Below the pieces are notes generated by a model. That model was not told where the DNA came from. It was given only the letters and a program-made list of their open reading frames with translations, and made no database searches. A DNA stretch of 13,356 bases. It comes from an uncultured Bacilli bacterium (lineage in GTDB: Bacteria; Bacillota_I; Bacilli_A; RF39; UBA660). This document shows, in pieces, positions 5,831 through 12,541 of this stretch. The translations under genes were made by a program, and so were the position numbers. Within the stretch, counting starts at the first letter, position 1, and every line of letters starts with the position of its first letter. The stretch covers positions 1 through 13,356 of the forward strand of contig CAKOJI010000028.1 in NCBI GenBank assembly GCA_934089255.1. The letters are read 5' to 3'.

Positions 5831-6031
5831 ATGGGAAAAACTAATATTGAAAATACTAATGAAAAGAGTTATTTAAAAGAAGTTAAAAGTGAATTAAAGA
5901 AAGTAAAATGGCCTACTAAGAAAGATATAATTAAATATACAATATCTACACTTGTTATTGTAGTATTCTTTGCTATATACTTTGTTGGTATTGAAAGTTT
6001 ATTTGCATTTATTAAGGGGTTGATTAAGTAA
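5831..6031 (+). CDS. secE: Preprotein translocase subunit SecE
   Basis: 66 residues behind GAGGTGA. SecE is the small essential subunit that clamps SecY in the membrane translocon. The amphipathic helix carries the hallmark 'YLKEVKSELKKVKWPTKKDI' (15-34); the K-W-P-T turn is diagnostic. One membrane helix follows at about 37-62 ('TISTLVIVVFFAIYFVGIESLFAFI'), the normal single-helix Gram-positive form. The TAA stop and the nusG ATG share one base, so the two are coupled. In Bacillus, rpmG lies just before secE; here only 84 bases separate the sigma-factor gene from secE, too few for it. Confidence 0.96.
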   Translation: MGKTNIENTNEKSYLKEVKSELKKVKWPTKKDIIKYTISTLVIVVFFAIYFVGIESLFAFIKGLIK

Positions 6032-6567
6032 TGGAGAAATTATGGTATGTAGTTAATACTTATAGTGGACATGAGAGTAAAGTACAAGAAAAGTTATTGT
6101 CTCGTGCTCAAACTATGGGATTTCAAGATTATATTTTTAGGGTTGTTGTACCAGAAGAAACTATTACAGAAACTTTAAAAGATGGTTCTACTAGAGAAAA
6201 GAAGAAAAAGATGTTTCCTGGTTATATTTTAGTAGAAATGATTATGACAGATGAGGCTTGGTATATAGTTCGTAATACTCCTGGTGTTACAGGATTTATT
6301 GGATCAAGTGGAAAGGGTGCTAAACCAACACCGTTATTACCACAAGAAATTGATAAAATTTTATCTAGTATGGGTATGACTAGAATGGAAGTTGATAAAG
6401 ACTTAGTAGTTGGTAATAAAGTTAGTATTACTGATGGACCATTTAAAGGTATGCTTGGTACAATAGATAGTATTGATATTGAGAATAACACTTTAACTGT
6501 TTTAATAGATTTGTTTGGTCAAGAAACTCCTGTTGAAGTAGAATTAAGTCAAGTTATAGCAGAATAA
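6031..6567 (+). CDS. nusG: Transcription termination/antitermination factor NusG
   Basis: 178 residues, with AAGGGG (6014-6019) as ribosome site inside the secE end. NusG binds the RNA polymerase clamp, modulates pausing and termination, and couples transcription to translation. The NGN domain (about 3-112) has 'WYVVNTYSGHESKVQEKL' (5-22), 'VPEETITET', 'KKKMFPGYILVEM' (58-70) and 'WYIVRNTPGVTGFIG' (77-91). The KOW domain (about 122-178) has 'VVGNKVSITDGPFKGMLGTI' (126-145) and 'VLIDLFGQETPVEVELSQV'. It is full length with nothing missing. In most Bacillota the genes for L11, L1, L10 and L7/L12 follow; here a terminator and the S6 operon follow instead. Confidence 0.97.
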   Translation: MEKLWYVVNTYSGHESKVQEKLLSRAQTMGFQDYIFRVVVPEETITETLKDGSTREKKKKMFPGYILVEMIMTDEAWYIVRNTPGVTGFIGSSGKGAKPTPLLPQEIDKILSSMGMTRMEVDKDLVVGNKVSITDGPFKGMLGTIDSIDIENNTLTVLIDLFGQETPVEVELSQVIAE

Positions 6568-6586
6568 CGCAAATATGCGTTTTTTT
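6566..6586 (+). terminator. Rho-independent terminator of secE-nusG
   Basis: AACGCA (6566-6571) pairs with TGCGTT (6576-6581), loop AATA, followed by seven T. The first two stem bases belong to the nusG stop codon. The next promoter's -35 begins only a few bases later. Confidence 0.85.
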
Positions 6587-6588
6587 GT

Positions 6589-6617
6589 TTGCATATAATT
6601 TAGTGTTATGCTATAAT
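6589..6617 (+). promoter_or_regulatory. Extended -10 promoter of the rpsF operon
   Basis: TTGCAT (6589-6594), a 17-base spacer and TATAAT (6612-6617), with the extended TG at 6609-6610. Predicted start near 6624. This is one of the strongest-looking promoters in the window, fitting a ribosomal-protein operon. Confidence 0.85.
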
Positions 6618-6619
6618 AC

Positions 6620-6684
6620 GTCTAGAGCGAGAGCTCCTTGCTTAAAAGTATTTTTAAGCCGGATAGACCAGAAGGAGGTGTATT
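6620..6684 (+). promoter_or_regulatory. rpsF leader, likely S6:S18 autoregulatory RNA
   Basis: The leader can form a small GAGC-GAGA-GCTC hairpin (6625-6636), then an 8-bp hairpin (GCTTAAAA 6640-6647 with TTTTAAGC 6652-6659). Immediately 3' of the latter is C-C-G-G (6659-6662), and TAGAC (6664-6668) can pair back to GTCTA (6620-6624) to close the element. A hairpin with an adjacent CCG bulge is the published signature of the mRNA site bound by the S6:S18 complex, which represses its own operon. S6 and S18 are both encoded here. One difficulty: the predicted transcript start (about 6624) would leave most of the closing GTCTA strand untranscribed, so either the start is earlier or the closing helix is different. 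Confidence 0.65.
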
Positions 6685-6972
6685 ATGAACAAGTATGAAA
6701 TTATGTTCATTTTAAAAACTAGTGAAGGAGAAGCTATAAAAAAAGAAGTTTCTGAGTTAAAATCAATTATCACTGATATGAAAGGTGTTATAACTGATGA
6801 AAAAGAAATGGGTAATAGACAATTAGCGTATCCTATAAACAAAGAAGTAAATGGATATTATTATGTTATTGATTGTGATGCTAATAGTGAAATCGTTAGT
6901 GAATTTGATCGTAAAGCTAGAATCAATGAAAATGTTATTAGACATTTAATCATCAGATTAGATGAGGAGTAA
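6685..6972 (+). CDS. rpsF: 30S ribosomal protein S6
   Basis: 95 residues behind AAGGAGGTG (6672-6680). S6 sits on the 30S platform bound to S18. The protein begins with 'MNKYEIMFIL' and continues with 'VITDEKEMGNRQLAYPINKEVNGYYYVIDCDA' (35-66) and ends with 'RINENVIRHLIIRLDEE' (79-95), covering the full beta-alpha-beta ferredoxin-like fold without the glutamate-rich tail of enterobacteria. It is the first gene of rpsF-ssb-rpsR, the standard order in Bacillota, and is probably autorepressed through the leader. The three-base gap to ssb, whose GAGGAG site lies in the end of this gene, indicates coupling. Confidence 0.97.
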   Translation: MNKYEIMFILKTSEGEAIKKEVSELKSIITDMKGVITDEKEMGNRQLAYPINKEVNGYYYVIDCDANSEIVSEFDRKARINENVIRHLIIRLDEE

Positions 6973-6975
6973 GAT

Positions 6976-7434
6976 ATGAATAGTGTTATATTAGTTGGAA
7001 GATTAACTAGAGATCCAGAACTTAGAACAACTCCAAATGGAATTGCAACTTGTCAAATTACTGTTGCAGTAAATGGTATTCCTAATGCGAATGGAGATAG
7101 AAATACAGATTTTATTAATGTAGTTGTTTGGAGAAGACAAGCAGAAAACGTTTCTAAATATTGTACAAAAGGAAGTCAAGTTGGAGTTCAAGGAAGAATT
7201 CATACAAGAAGTTATGATGCAAGTGATGGATCAAAGAGATATGTAACTGAAATAGTTGCAGATAACATTACATTCTTAGGAAGTAGTAATGGTAATAGAA
7301 GTACTTCACAATTTGGTGAAGTATCAGATAATACAGTAAGTCAAGCACCAAGTGAAACTACTAATCTAATCGATGATCCATTTAAAGATTTTGGTAGTGA
7401 AGTAGTACTTAGTGATGATGATTTACCATTTTAA
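6976..7434 (+). CDS. ssb: Single-stranded DNA-binding protein
   Basis: 152 residues, starting three bases after rpsF. It coats single-stranded DNA in replication, repair and recombination. The OB fold occupies about 1-103: 'MNSVILVGRLTRDPELRTTPNG' style N-terminus, 'DFINVVVWRRQAENVSKYCTKGSQVGVQGRI' (45-75), 'YVTEIVADNITFL' (89-101). A Ser/Asn/Thr-rich flexible linker follows, and then the acidic tail 'LSDDDLPF' (145-152), the docking tip for partner proteins. The lagging-strand role fits the dnaB operon just downstream. It is followed by rpsR with AAGGAGG after a 12-base gap. Confidence 0.97.
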   Translation: MNSVILVGRLTRDPELRTTPNGIATCQITVAVNGIPNANGDRNTDFINVVVWRRQAENVSKYCTKGSQVGVQGRIHTRSYDASDGSKRYVTEIVADNITFLGSSNGNRSTSQFGEVSDNTVSQAPSETTNLIDDPFKDFGSEVVLSDDDLPF

Positions 7435-7446
7435 GGAGGATTATTA

Positions 7447-7662
7447 ATGGCTGAGTTTTATAGAAAAAAGAAAAAGATATGTCAAATGTGCGCTGGTAAA
7501 AGTGTAGATTATAAAGATGTTAATATCGTTTCTAAATATATTAATGAAAAAGGAAAGATAATGCCTAGACGTATGACTGGTGCATGTGCTAAACATCAAA
7601 GACATATTGCAATGCAAATTAAAAGAGCTAGATTTATGGCTTTAATACCATTTGTTAAATAA
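7447..7662 (+). CDS. rpsR: 30S ribosomal protein S18, zinc-ligand form
   Basis: 71 residues. S18 pairs with S6 on the 30S platform. The N-terminus is basic ('FYRKKKK') and the core has 'KIMPRRMTGACAKHQRHIAMQIKRARFMALIPF' (37-69). Four likely zinc ligands are present: C12-x-x-C15 and C47-x-x-H50, so this is the zinc-containing 'C+' type rather than the Bacillus-like Cys-free form. Such forms often have zinc-independent paralogues induced under zinc shortage; none lies in this window. It closes the rpsF-ssb-rpsR operon; the terminator begins within its stop codon. Confidence 0.97.
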   Translation: MAEFYRKKKKICQMCAGKSVDYKDVNIVSKYINEKGKIMPRRMTGACAKHQRHIAMQIKRARFMALIPFVK

Positions 7663-7684
7663 GTATCATTAGATACTTTTTTTT
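7661..7684 (+). terminator. Rho-independent terminator of the rpsF operon
   Basis: AAGTATC (7661-7667) pairs with GATACTT (7672-7678), loop ATTA, then a run of eight T. It is nearly identical to the terminator after ung at 13203. The first two stem bases come from the rpsR stop codon. Confidence 0.88.
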
Positions 7685-7922
7685 GTTAACTAGCCAAGAA
7701 ATGTTAGATAAACAAATTAAGGGTGCAACATTGCTTGAATTATGAGAGTTTTGGACTTTCTCACCAGCTGTAGACGGTGCAGCGTTTTATATAGAGCCTA
7801 GTTTCTCATTATGTGGATCTGTTTCTAGTAGTATATCATTTCGTCCATCAATAAATTTAAAATCAGAAATACAAATAACTAAGGGAGATGGAACCGGATT
7901 AAATCCTTATATAGTGGGTTAA
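7683..7922 (+). pseudogene. Decayed 3' fragment of a surface-protein gene
   Basis: One frame reads about 80 codons with a single internal TGA (7743-7745) and ends at TAA 7920-7922. After the TGA comes 'EFWTFSPAVDG', then 'AFYIEPSFSL', then 'SFRPSINLKSEIQITKGDGT', then 'LNPYIVG'. The order WTxSP ... RPxINLK ... GdGT ... NPYIV is one I associate with the C-terminus of large secreted or pilin-like proteins in gut Bacillota. The TGA could be a mutated TGG, since Trp is common just before 'EFWT'. No start codon with a ribosome site exists, and upstream is the rpsR terminator, so this is an untranslated relic. One row here has 26 G/C in 60 bases against 8 in a row of the adjacent rplI gene. It occupies the place of gdpP in Bacillus. 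Confidence 0.65.
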
Positions 7923-7936
7923 TTGTTAAAATAGAG

Positions 7937-7962
7937 AAAAAGTATATTGCATACTTTTTTTT
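7937..7962 (+). terminator. Rho-independent terminator upstream of rplI
   Basis: AAAAAGTAT (7937-7945) pairs with ATACTTTTT (7951-7959), loop ATTGC, followed by T. It lies just past the surface-gene relic and is probably that gene's original terminator. The A-rich 5' arm would let it work on the opposite strand too. Confidence 0.75.
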
Positions 7963-7983
7963 AGTTAGAAAAAATGATATAAT
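7955..7983 (+). promoter_or_regulatory. Extended -10 promoter of the rplI-dnaB operon
   Basis: TATAAT (7978-7983) preceded by TGA (7975-7977) gives an extended -10. The -35 position (7955-7960) is only a T-run shared with the terminator. Predicted start near 7990, leaving a leader of about 20 bases before rplI. Confidence 0.65.
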
Positions 7984-8009
7984 ATTTTTATGAATTTTGG
8001 GAGGTTATT

Positions 8010-8447
8010 ATGAAAGTAATATTACTTAAAGATGTTAAGAAACAAGGTAAAAAAGATGATATTATAGAAGTTAGTGATGGTTATGCTAATAATTATTTAA
8101 TTAAGAATAAATTAGCGGTAAGATATACTAGTGGAAGTAAAAATAAATTAAATTCTGAAATAAAAGAAAGAGAATTAAAAGAAGATAAAATAGTAAATGA
8201 TTTATTAAAATTAAAAAATGAATTAGAAAAAAAGAAAATATCTTTTACAGTTAAATCTGGTAAAGATGGTAAGATATTTGGTACTATTAGTAGTAAACAA
8301 ATTAGTGATGAATTAAAGAAGATGGGTTATGATATTGATAAAAAGTGTATAGAAATGGATCATACTATTGATACTTTAGGTACACATAAAGTTAGTTTGA
8401 AAGCGCATAAAAAAGTTACAATTATATTAACAGTTGTTGTTTGTTAG
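8010..8447 (+). CDS. rplI: 50S ribosomal protein L9
   Basis: 145 residues from ATG 8010 behind GGGAGG. L9 binds 23S rRNA domain V at the base of the L1 stalk. The N-terminal RNA-binding domain is clear: '[36 protein letters not shown]' (1-36). A long charged helix follows (about 45-75), then the C-terminal domain with '[21 protein letters not shown]' (82-102) and '[22 protein letters not shown]' (123-144). The extreme end, V-V-V-C, differs from the usual acidic ending. It is first in the rplI-dnaB operon, an order conserved in Bacillota. The dnaB ribosome site AGGAGGG overlaps its TAG stop. Confidence 0.95.
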   Translation: MKVILLKDVKKQGKKDDIIEVSDGYANNYLIKNKLAVRYTSGSKNKLNSEIKERELKEDKIVNDLLKLKNELEKKKISFTVKSGKDGKIFGTISSKQISDELKKMGYDIDKKCIEMDHTIDTLGTHKVSLKAHKKVTIILTVVVC

Positions 8448-8457
8448 GAGGGTCTTT

Positions 8458-9798
8458 ATGGCAGAGAGAAAGATGCCACAAAATTTAGAAGCAGAAATGT
8501 CTATACTTGGAGCTTGTTTTTTAAGTTCTTATGCTTTAGATAAAGTATGTGAAGAAGTTACAAGTGATATGTTTTTTAGTGAAGCAAATAAAATAATATT
8601 TGATGCTATATTTTCACTTCATCAAAATAAAGAACCACTTGATACTACAATGTTAGTAAATGAAATAGAGAAGAAAACTAGTATTAATAGTATTGGTGGA
8701 TTAGAGTATTTAAGTGAAGTAATAGATTCTGTAATAACTGCGGCTAATATAGATTATTATATTGATATAGTTAGAGAAAAGGCATTAAGAAGAAAATTAA
8801 TAGAAGTTAGTACTAGTATAACTACTTCTGCTTTTGATGAAGAAACAGAAACTAATGATATAATTGATAATGCAGAAAAGAAAATATTTACTGTTACAAA
8901 AGCAAGAAAAGCAGGAGAATTTAAAAATATTATAGATGTTATGAAATCAACTGAGGAGAGACTAGAATCTTTAGCTAAAAATGATAAAGATATTACTGGT
9001 ATTGCAACAGGTTTCTATGATTTTGATAAATTAACTAGTGGTTTACATGAAAATGAGCTTATAATTGTAGCAGCTCGTCCTGCTATGGGTAAAACTGCTT
9101 TTGCAGTTAATTTAGCAGTTAATGCTGCTATAAATTCTAAAAAAAATGTTGCTCTATTTAATTTGGAAATGAGTGCTGAACAGTTAGCAATGCGTATGAT
9201 ATCAGCACAAGGTGGAATTGATCAGAATAAACTTAAAACTGGTAGATTAGAACATAATGACTGGAAAAAAGTAAATGAAGCAATTAGTGAATTAAGTGAT
9301 ACTAATTTATTTATAGAAGATGCATCAGGAATAACTGTTTCTGAAATAAGAGCAAAATGTAGAAGACTTGCAACACAAGGCCCTGGTCTTGGGCTTGTTG
9401 TAATAGACTACTTACAGTTAATTGATGGTAGTGCAAAATATGCAGGTAATAGACAACAAGAAGTATCAGAAATATCAAGATCTCTTAAAACAATGGCAAT
9501 GGAATTAAAGGTTCCTGTAATAGCACTTGCTCAGTTATCAAGAAGTGTAGAATTAAGAGAAAATAAAAGACCAATAATGAGTGATTTAAGGGAATCAGGT
9601 TCAATTGAACAAGATGCTGATATAGTAGCGTTTCTTTATAGAGATGATTATTATAATAAAAGTGCAGCTGAACAAACAAATATTAGTGTTACAGAATTAA
9701 TAGTAGGTAAACATCGTAATGGTAGTACTGGTACTATAGAATTATTATTTGAAAGAAATATGAGTAATTTTAGGAATTATATTAAGAAAGAAAGCTAA
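8458..9798 (+). CDS. dnaB: Replicative DNA helicase DnaB (Bacillus DnaC)
   Basis: 446 residues from ATG 8458, five bases after AGGAGGG (8446-8452); the frame runs upstream to 8434 inside rplI but without a start signal. It is the hexameric 5'-3' helicase that unwinds the fork and recruits primase. The N-terminal helical domain is about 5-110 ('MPQNLEAEMSILGACF' opening). The RecA-like domain starts at about 180: Walker A 'AARPAMGKTAF' (205-215), 'LFNLEMSAEQLAMRM' (233-247), Walker B 'LGLVVIDYLQL' (311-321), 'VPVIALAQLSRSVE' (352-365), 'SDLRESGSIEQDADIV' (375-390) and 'GKHRNGSTGTIEL' (417-429), the last holding the arginine-finger region. It is full length and there is no intein. It sits next to ribosomal and wall genes in one transcript. 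Confidence 0.97.
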   Translation: MAERKMPQNLEAEMSILGACFLSSYALDKVCEEVTSDMFFSEANKIIFDAIFSLHQNKEPLDTTMLVNEIEKKTSINSIGGLEYLSEVIDSVITAANIDYYIDIVREKALRRKLIEVSTSITTSAFDEETETNDIIDNAEKKIFTVTKARKAGEFKNIIDVMKSTEERLESLAKNDKDITGIATGFYDFDKLTSGLHENELIIVAARPAMGKTAFAVNLAVNAAINSKKNVALFNLEMSAEQLAMRMISAQGGIDQNKLKTGRLEHNDWKKVNEAISELSDTNLFIEDASGITVSEIRAKCRRLATQGPGLGLVVIDYLQLIDGSAKYAGNRQQEVSEISRSLKTMAMELKVPVIALAQLSRSVELRENKRPIMSDLRESGSIEQDADIVAFLYRDDYYNKSAAEQTNISVTELIVGKHRNGSTGTIELLFERNMSNFRNYIKKES

Positions 9799-9807
9799 GG
9801 TGAATAA

Positions 9808-11343
9808 ATGAATACGTTTAATAGAATTATGGGGGTATGTATTACTATCTTAATTAGTATTATGGTATTCTTTTTGGGAGTAAAATCTAAAGTAGAAGGA
9901 AATCCAAATAATCTTTATCAAGTATATTTAAATGGAGATAATATAGGATTAATTAAAGATAAAGAAAAGTTACTTGATTTAATTGATAAAGAACAAAGTG
10001 AGATTAAAGCTAAATATAAAGTAGATAAAGTTTATCCACCTAGTGGACTTGATATACAAAGTATAGTTACTTATGATAATGATATAGAAAAAGAAAGTAA
10101 TGTTTATCTTAAAATAAAAGATAAAGAACCATTTACAGTAAGTGGGTATGAAGTTACTATTAATTATAATGAAGAAGAAAAAGATGGTAGTGAAGATAAC
10201 GATGGTGAAACTACTACTATAAAAAAAGATCCAGTTAAGTTAAATATTTTAAATAAAAAAGATTTTGAAGATGGAATGTATAATACTATTGCTGCGTTTA
10301 TTGGTAGTGATGTATTAAATAAATATTCTAATGGAACTCAAAGTGAAATAAAAGAGACTGGTTCTACTATAGAAAATGTATATTGGAATGAAGATATAAA
10401 GATAAAAGAAGCTTATTTAAGTACTGAAGAATATATTTATACTAATAGTAGTGATATTAGTAAATATTTATTATTTGGTACATTAGATGAAGGTAAGAAA
10501 TATACTGTACGTGATGGTGATAATATTAGTAGTGTTGCGGAAGCTAATAACTTGAATGTTGATGAATTTTTAGTAGCTAATCCTGAGTTTACTAGTGCAA
10601 ATGTTTTATTAACTAAAGGACAAGAAGTTAATACTGCTTTAATAGATCCTGTTGTTAATATAGCTTACGTGGAAGAAAAAATAGAAGATGTTGATGTTCC
10701 TTTTCAAACTGAGTATCAAGATGATGATACTAAATATAAGGGAAATAATGAAACTATACAAGAAGGAGAAAATGGGAAGACTCGTGTTACTGAAAAAATA
10801 CAATATATAAATGGAGAAATTCAAGGATTATATATTACTAATAAATCAGAACTTACTCCCGCTGTTAATAAGATTGTTAAAAGAGGTACTAAAGCTCCTG
10901 AATATAGTAGTGGTGGATACGAATTCTATGAAGTATCTTTCACAAATGATTCTTGGAGTTGGCCAACAATTACTCCATATGTTATAACAAGTAGATTTGC
11001 GTATCGTTGGGGTAGTTTACATAAAGGAATAGATATATCTGGATGTGGATATGGATCACCAGTTTATTCTGTTGGAGACGGAATAGTTGTTGAAACTGGA
11101 TATCATTCTAGTATGGGTACTTACGTCTATGTACAACATGGTAATAATTATTTTACTCAATATATGCATTTAGCAAAATACACTGTGAGTGTTGGACAAA
11201 CAGTATCTAGGGGACAACAAGTTGGTACGATGGGTAACTCAGGTTTTTCAACTGGTACTCACTTGCATTTAGGTGTTTCTATTGGATATCCATATCAAGG
11301 TGGTAAATTTGTTAATCCATGCGGGAGCATATTCTCATGTTAG
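9808..11343 (+). CDS. Membrane-anchored LysM-G5-M23 peptidoglycan hydrolase
   Basis: 511 residues, ten bases after dnaB. One N-terminal membrane segment or uncleaved signal (about 7-25) places the rest outside. Residues 30-225 are a little-characterised region with a highly acidic stretch (121-135). A LysM peptidoglycan-binding repeat follows (231-276, 'YTVRDGDNISSVAEANNLNVDEFLVANP'), then a G5-like domain (about 281-361, 'VEEKIEDVDVPFQTEYQDDD' to 'INGEIQG'). The M23 zinc endopeptidase domain (392-505) has its motifs intact: H405-x-x-x-D409, H454 in 'QYMHLAKY', and H485-L-H487. It should cut peptide cross-links in the wall. Three cysteines (C413, C505, C511) lie in the exported domain, the last being the final residue. 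It overlaps walJ by 7 bases, so it is co-made with a wall-homeostasis protein. The exact bond cleaved is unknown. Confidence 0.92.
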   Translation: MNTFNRIMGVCITILISIMVFFLGVKSKVEGNPNNLYQVYLNGDNIGLIKDKEKLLDLIDKEQSEIKAKYKVDKVYPPSGLDIQSIVTYDNDIEKESNVYLKIKDKEPFTVSGYEVTINYNEEEKDGSEDNDGETTTIKKDPVKLNILNKKDFEDGMYNTIAAFIGSDVLNKYSNGTQSEIKETGSTIENVYWNEDIKIKEAYLSTEEYIYTNSSDISKYLLFGTLDEGKKYTVRDGDNISSVAEANNLNVDEFLVANPEFTSANVLLTKGQEVNTALIDPVVNIAYVEEKIEDVDVPFQTEYQDDDTKYKGNNETIQEGENGKTRVTEKIQYINGEIQGLYITNKSELTPAVNKIVKRGTKAPEYSSGGYEFYEVSFTNDSWSWPTITPYVITSRFAYRWGSLHKGIDISGCGYGSPVYSVGDGIVVETGYHSSMGTYVYVQHGNNYFTQYMHLAKYTVSVGQTVSRGQQVGTMGNSGFSTGTHLHLGVSIGYPYQGGKFVNPCGSIFSC

Positions 11344-12101
11344 TTAGTGTACTTGCAAGTGGTTCTAAGGGTAATTGTACTTTAGTTAAAACAGACAAAT
11401 TAAATATATTAATTGATGCAGGAATGACTTTAAAGTATATTGGAGAAAAGTTAAGCAAATTTAATTTAACACCGAAAGATATTAATTATATATTTATAAC
11501 ACATACTCATAAAGATCATATAGGTGCTTTAGAAACACTAATTAAAAAATATAATCCTACGATTTGTATAGGTAAAAAAATGGTAAAAGATTTATCTTAT
11601 TTAAAAAATTATGATAATGTCTACATAATAGAAAATTATTTAGAACTTGAAGATTTAGTAGTTGAAACAATAAAAACTAGTCATGATACTAGTGAATCTT
11701 TGGGATATATATTTAGTAATAATAATTCAAGTTTAGTTTATATAACTGATACAGGTTATATTAATAGTAAATATTTTGATAGGTTAAAAGATAAAAATAT
11801 GTACGTATTAGAAAGTAATCATGATGTAGAAATGCTTATGCATGGAAAGTATCCAGCATGGCTTAAAAATAGAGTATTAAGTGATAAAGGACATTTATCT
11901 AATAAATCAAGTGCTTTTTACTTATCTAAGTTTATTGGTGATAATACTAATTATGTTGTTCTTGCTCATTTAAGCCATGAAAATAATACACCTGATATAG
12001 CTATTAGTACTTTAAAAGATACATTAAAAGAATATGAAGTAGATTTTAAAAATATTTATGTTGCTAAACAAGATGAAAAAACGGAGAATTTTAATATATG
12101 A
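11337..12101 (+). CDS. walJ: MBL-fold metallohydrolase WalJ (YycJ)
   Basis: 254 residues from ATG 11337, preceded by GGGAG (11323-11327); the earlier in-frame ATG at 11319 has no ribosome site. The metal site of the metallo-beta-lactamase fold is complete: 'ITHTHKDHIGAL' (H56, H58, D60, H61), H116, D138 in 'YITDTG', and H211 in 'VVLAHLS'. The N-terminus 'LVSVLASGSKGNCTLV' is typical of YycJ. In Bacillota it normally ends the walRK operon, and it has been linked to wall metabolism and to coordination of division with replication, probably as an exonuclease. Here walR, walK, walH and walI are absent and it follows an M23 hydrolase instead. It overlaps rlmH by 4 bases (ATGA). Confidence 0.93.
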   Translation: MLVSVLASGSKGNCTLVKTDKLNILIDAGMTLKYIGEKLSKFNLTPKDINYIFITHTHKDHIGALETLIKKYNPTICIGKKMVKDLSYLKNYDNVYIIENYLELEDLVVETIKTSHDTSESLGYIFSNNNSSLVYITDTGYINSKYFDRLKDKNMYVLESNHDVEMLMHGKYPAWLKNRVLSDKGHLSNKSSAFYLSKFIGDNTNYVVLAHLSHENNTPDIAISTLKDTLKEYEVDFKNIYVAKQDEKTENFNI

Positions 12102-12532
12102 TTAAAGTAATTTGTGTTGGTAAAATAAAAGAACAATATTTAAAAGATCTAATTAATGATTATTTAAAACGTATTAATAAATATCATAAATTAGATATTA
12201 TAGAGTTAAAAGATAGTAATATAATAGATGAATCTAAAGAAATATTAAAATATGTAAATAATAAAGATTATATTATAACTATGGATATTAATGGAAATAA
12301 ATTAAGTAGTGTTGAATTAAGTAAAAAAATTGATAATTTATTAATGAATTATAGTAATCTAGCTTTTATAATAGGTGGTTCTTATGGATTACATGATGAT
12401 GTTAAAAGTGTAAGTAATTATAGTTTATCATTTAGTGATTTAACATTTCCACACGGTTTATTTAGGGGATTATTATTAGAACAGATATATAGAAGTTTTA
12501 AGATATTAAATAATGAGTCATATCATAAATAA
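12098..12532 (+). CDS. rlmH: 23S rRNA (pseudouridine-1915 N3)-methyltransferase RlmH
   Basis: 144 residues. The ATG overlaps the walJ TGA stop (ATGA), so translation is probably coupled. RlmH is a homodimeric minimal SPOUT enzyme that methylates pseudouridine 1915 in helix 69 on assembled 70S ribosomes. The signatures are complete: N-terminal 'IKVICVGKIKEQYLKDLINDYLKRI' (2-26), the SAM-binding knot 'AFIIGGSYGL' (89-98), and the C-terminal block 'TFPHGLFRGLLLEQIYRSFKILNNESYHK' (116-144), ending in the invariant Y-H-K. It lies a short way from walJ in Bacillus too. With rlmB and mrnC it makes three rRNA maturation genes in the window. Confidence 0.96.
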   Translation: MIKVICVGKIKEQYLKDLINDYLKRINKYHKLDIIELKDSNIIDESKEILKYVNNKDYIITMDINGNKLSSVELSKKIDNLLMNYSNLAFIIGGSYGLHDDVKSVSNYSLSFSDLTFPHGLFRGLLLEQIYRSFKILNNESYHK

Positions 12533-12541
12533 GGAGTAAAT

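Noticed and set aside
6222..6491. Open frame on the minus strand inside nusG
   Set aside because: It is the antisense shadow of a certain gene, with no ribosome site and no recognisable domain. The other minus-strand frames (6654-6842, 7003-7203, 9485-9679, 10639-10824) were rejected for the same reason.
7743..7745. TGA read as tryptophan (mycoplasma code) would open the surface-protein relic
   Set aside because: The glycosyltransferase gene and walJ end in TGA at sensible places (the latter overlapping the rlmH start), and no intact gene contains an internal TGA. The TGA here is a true disruption.
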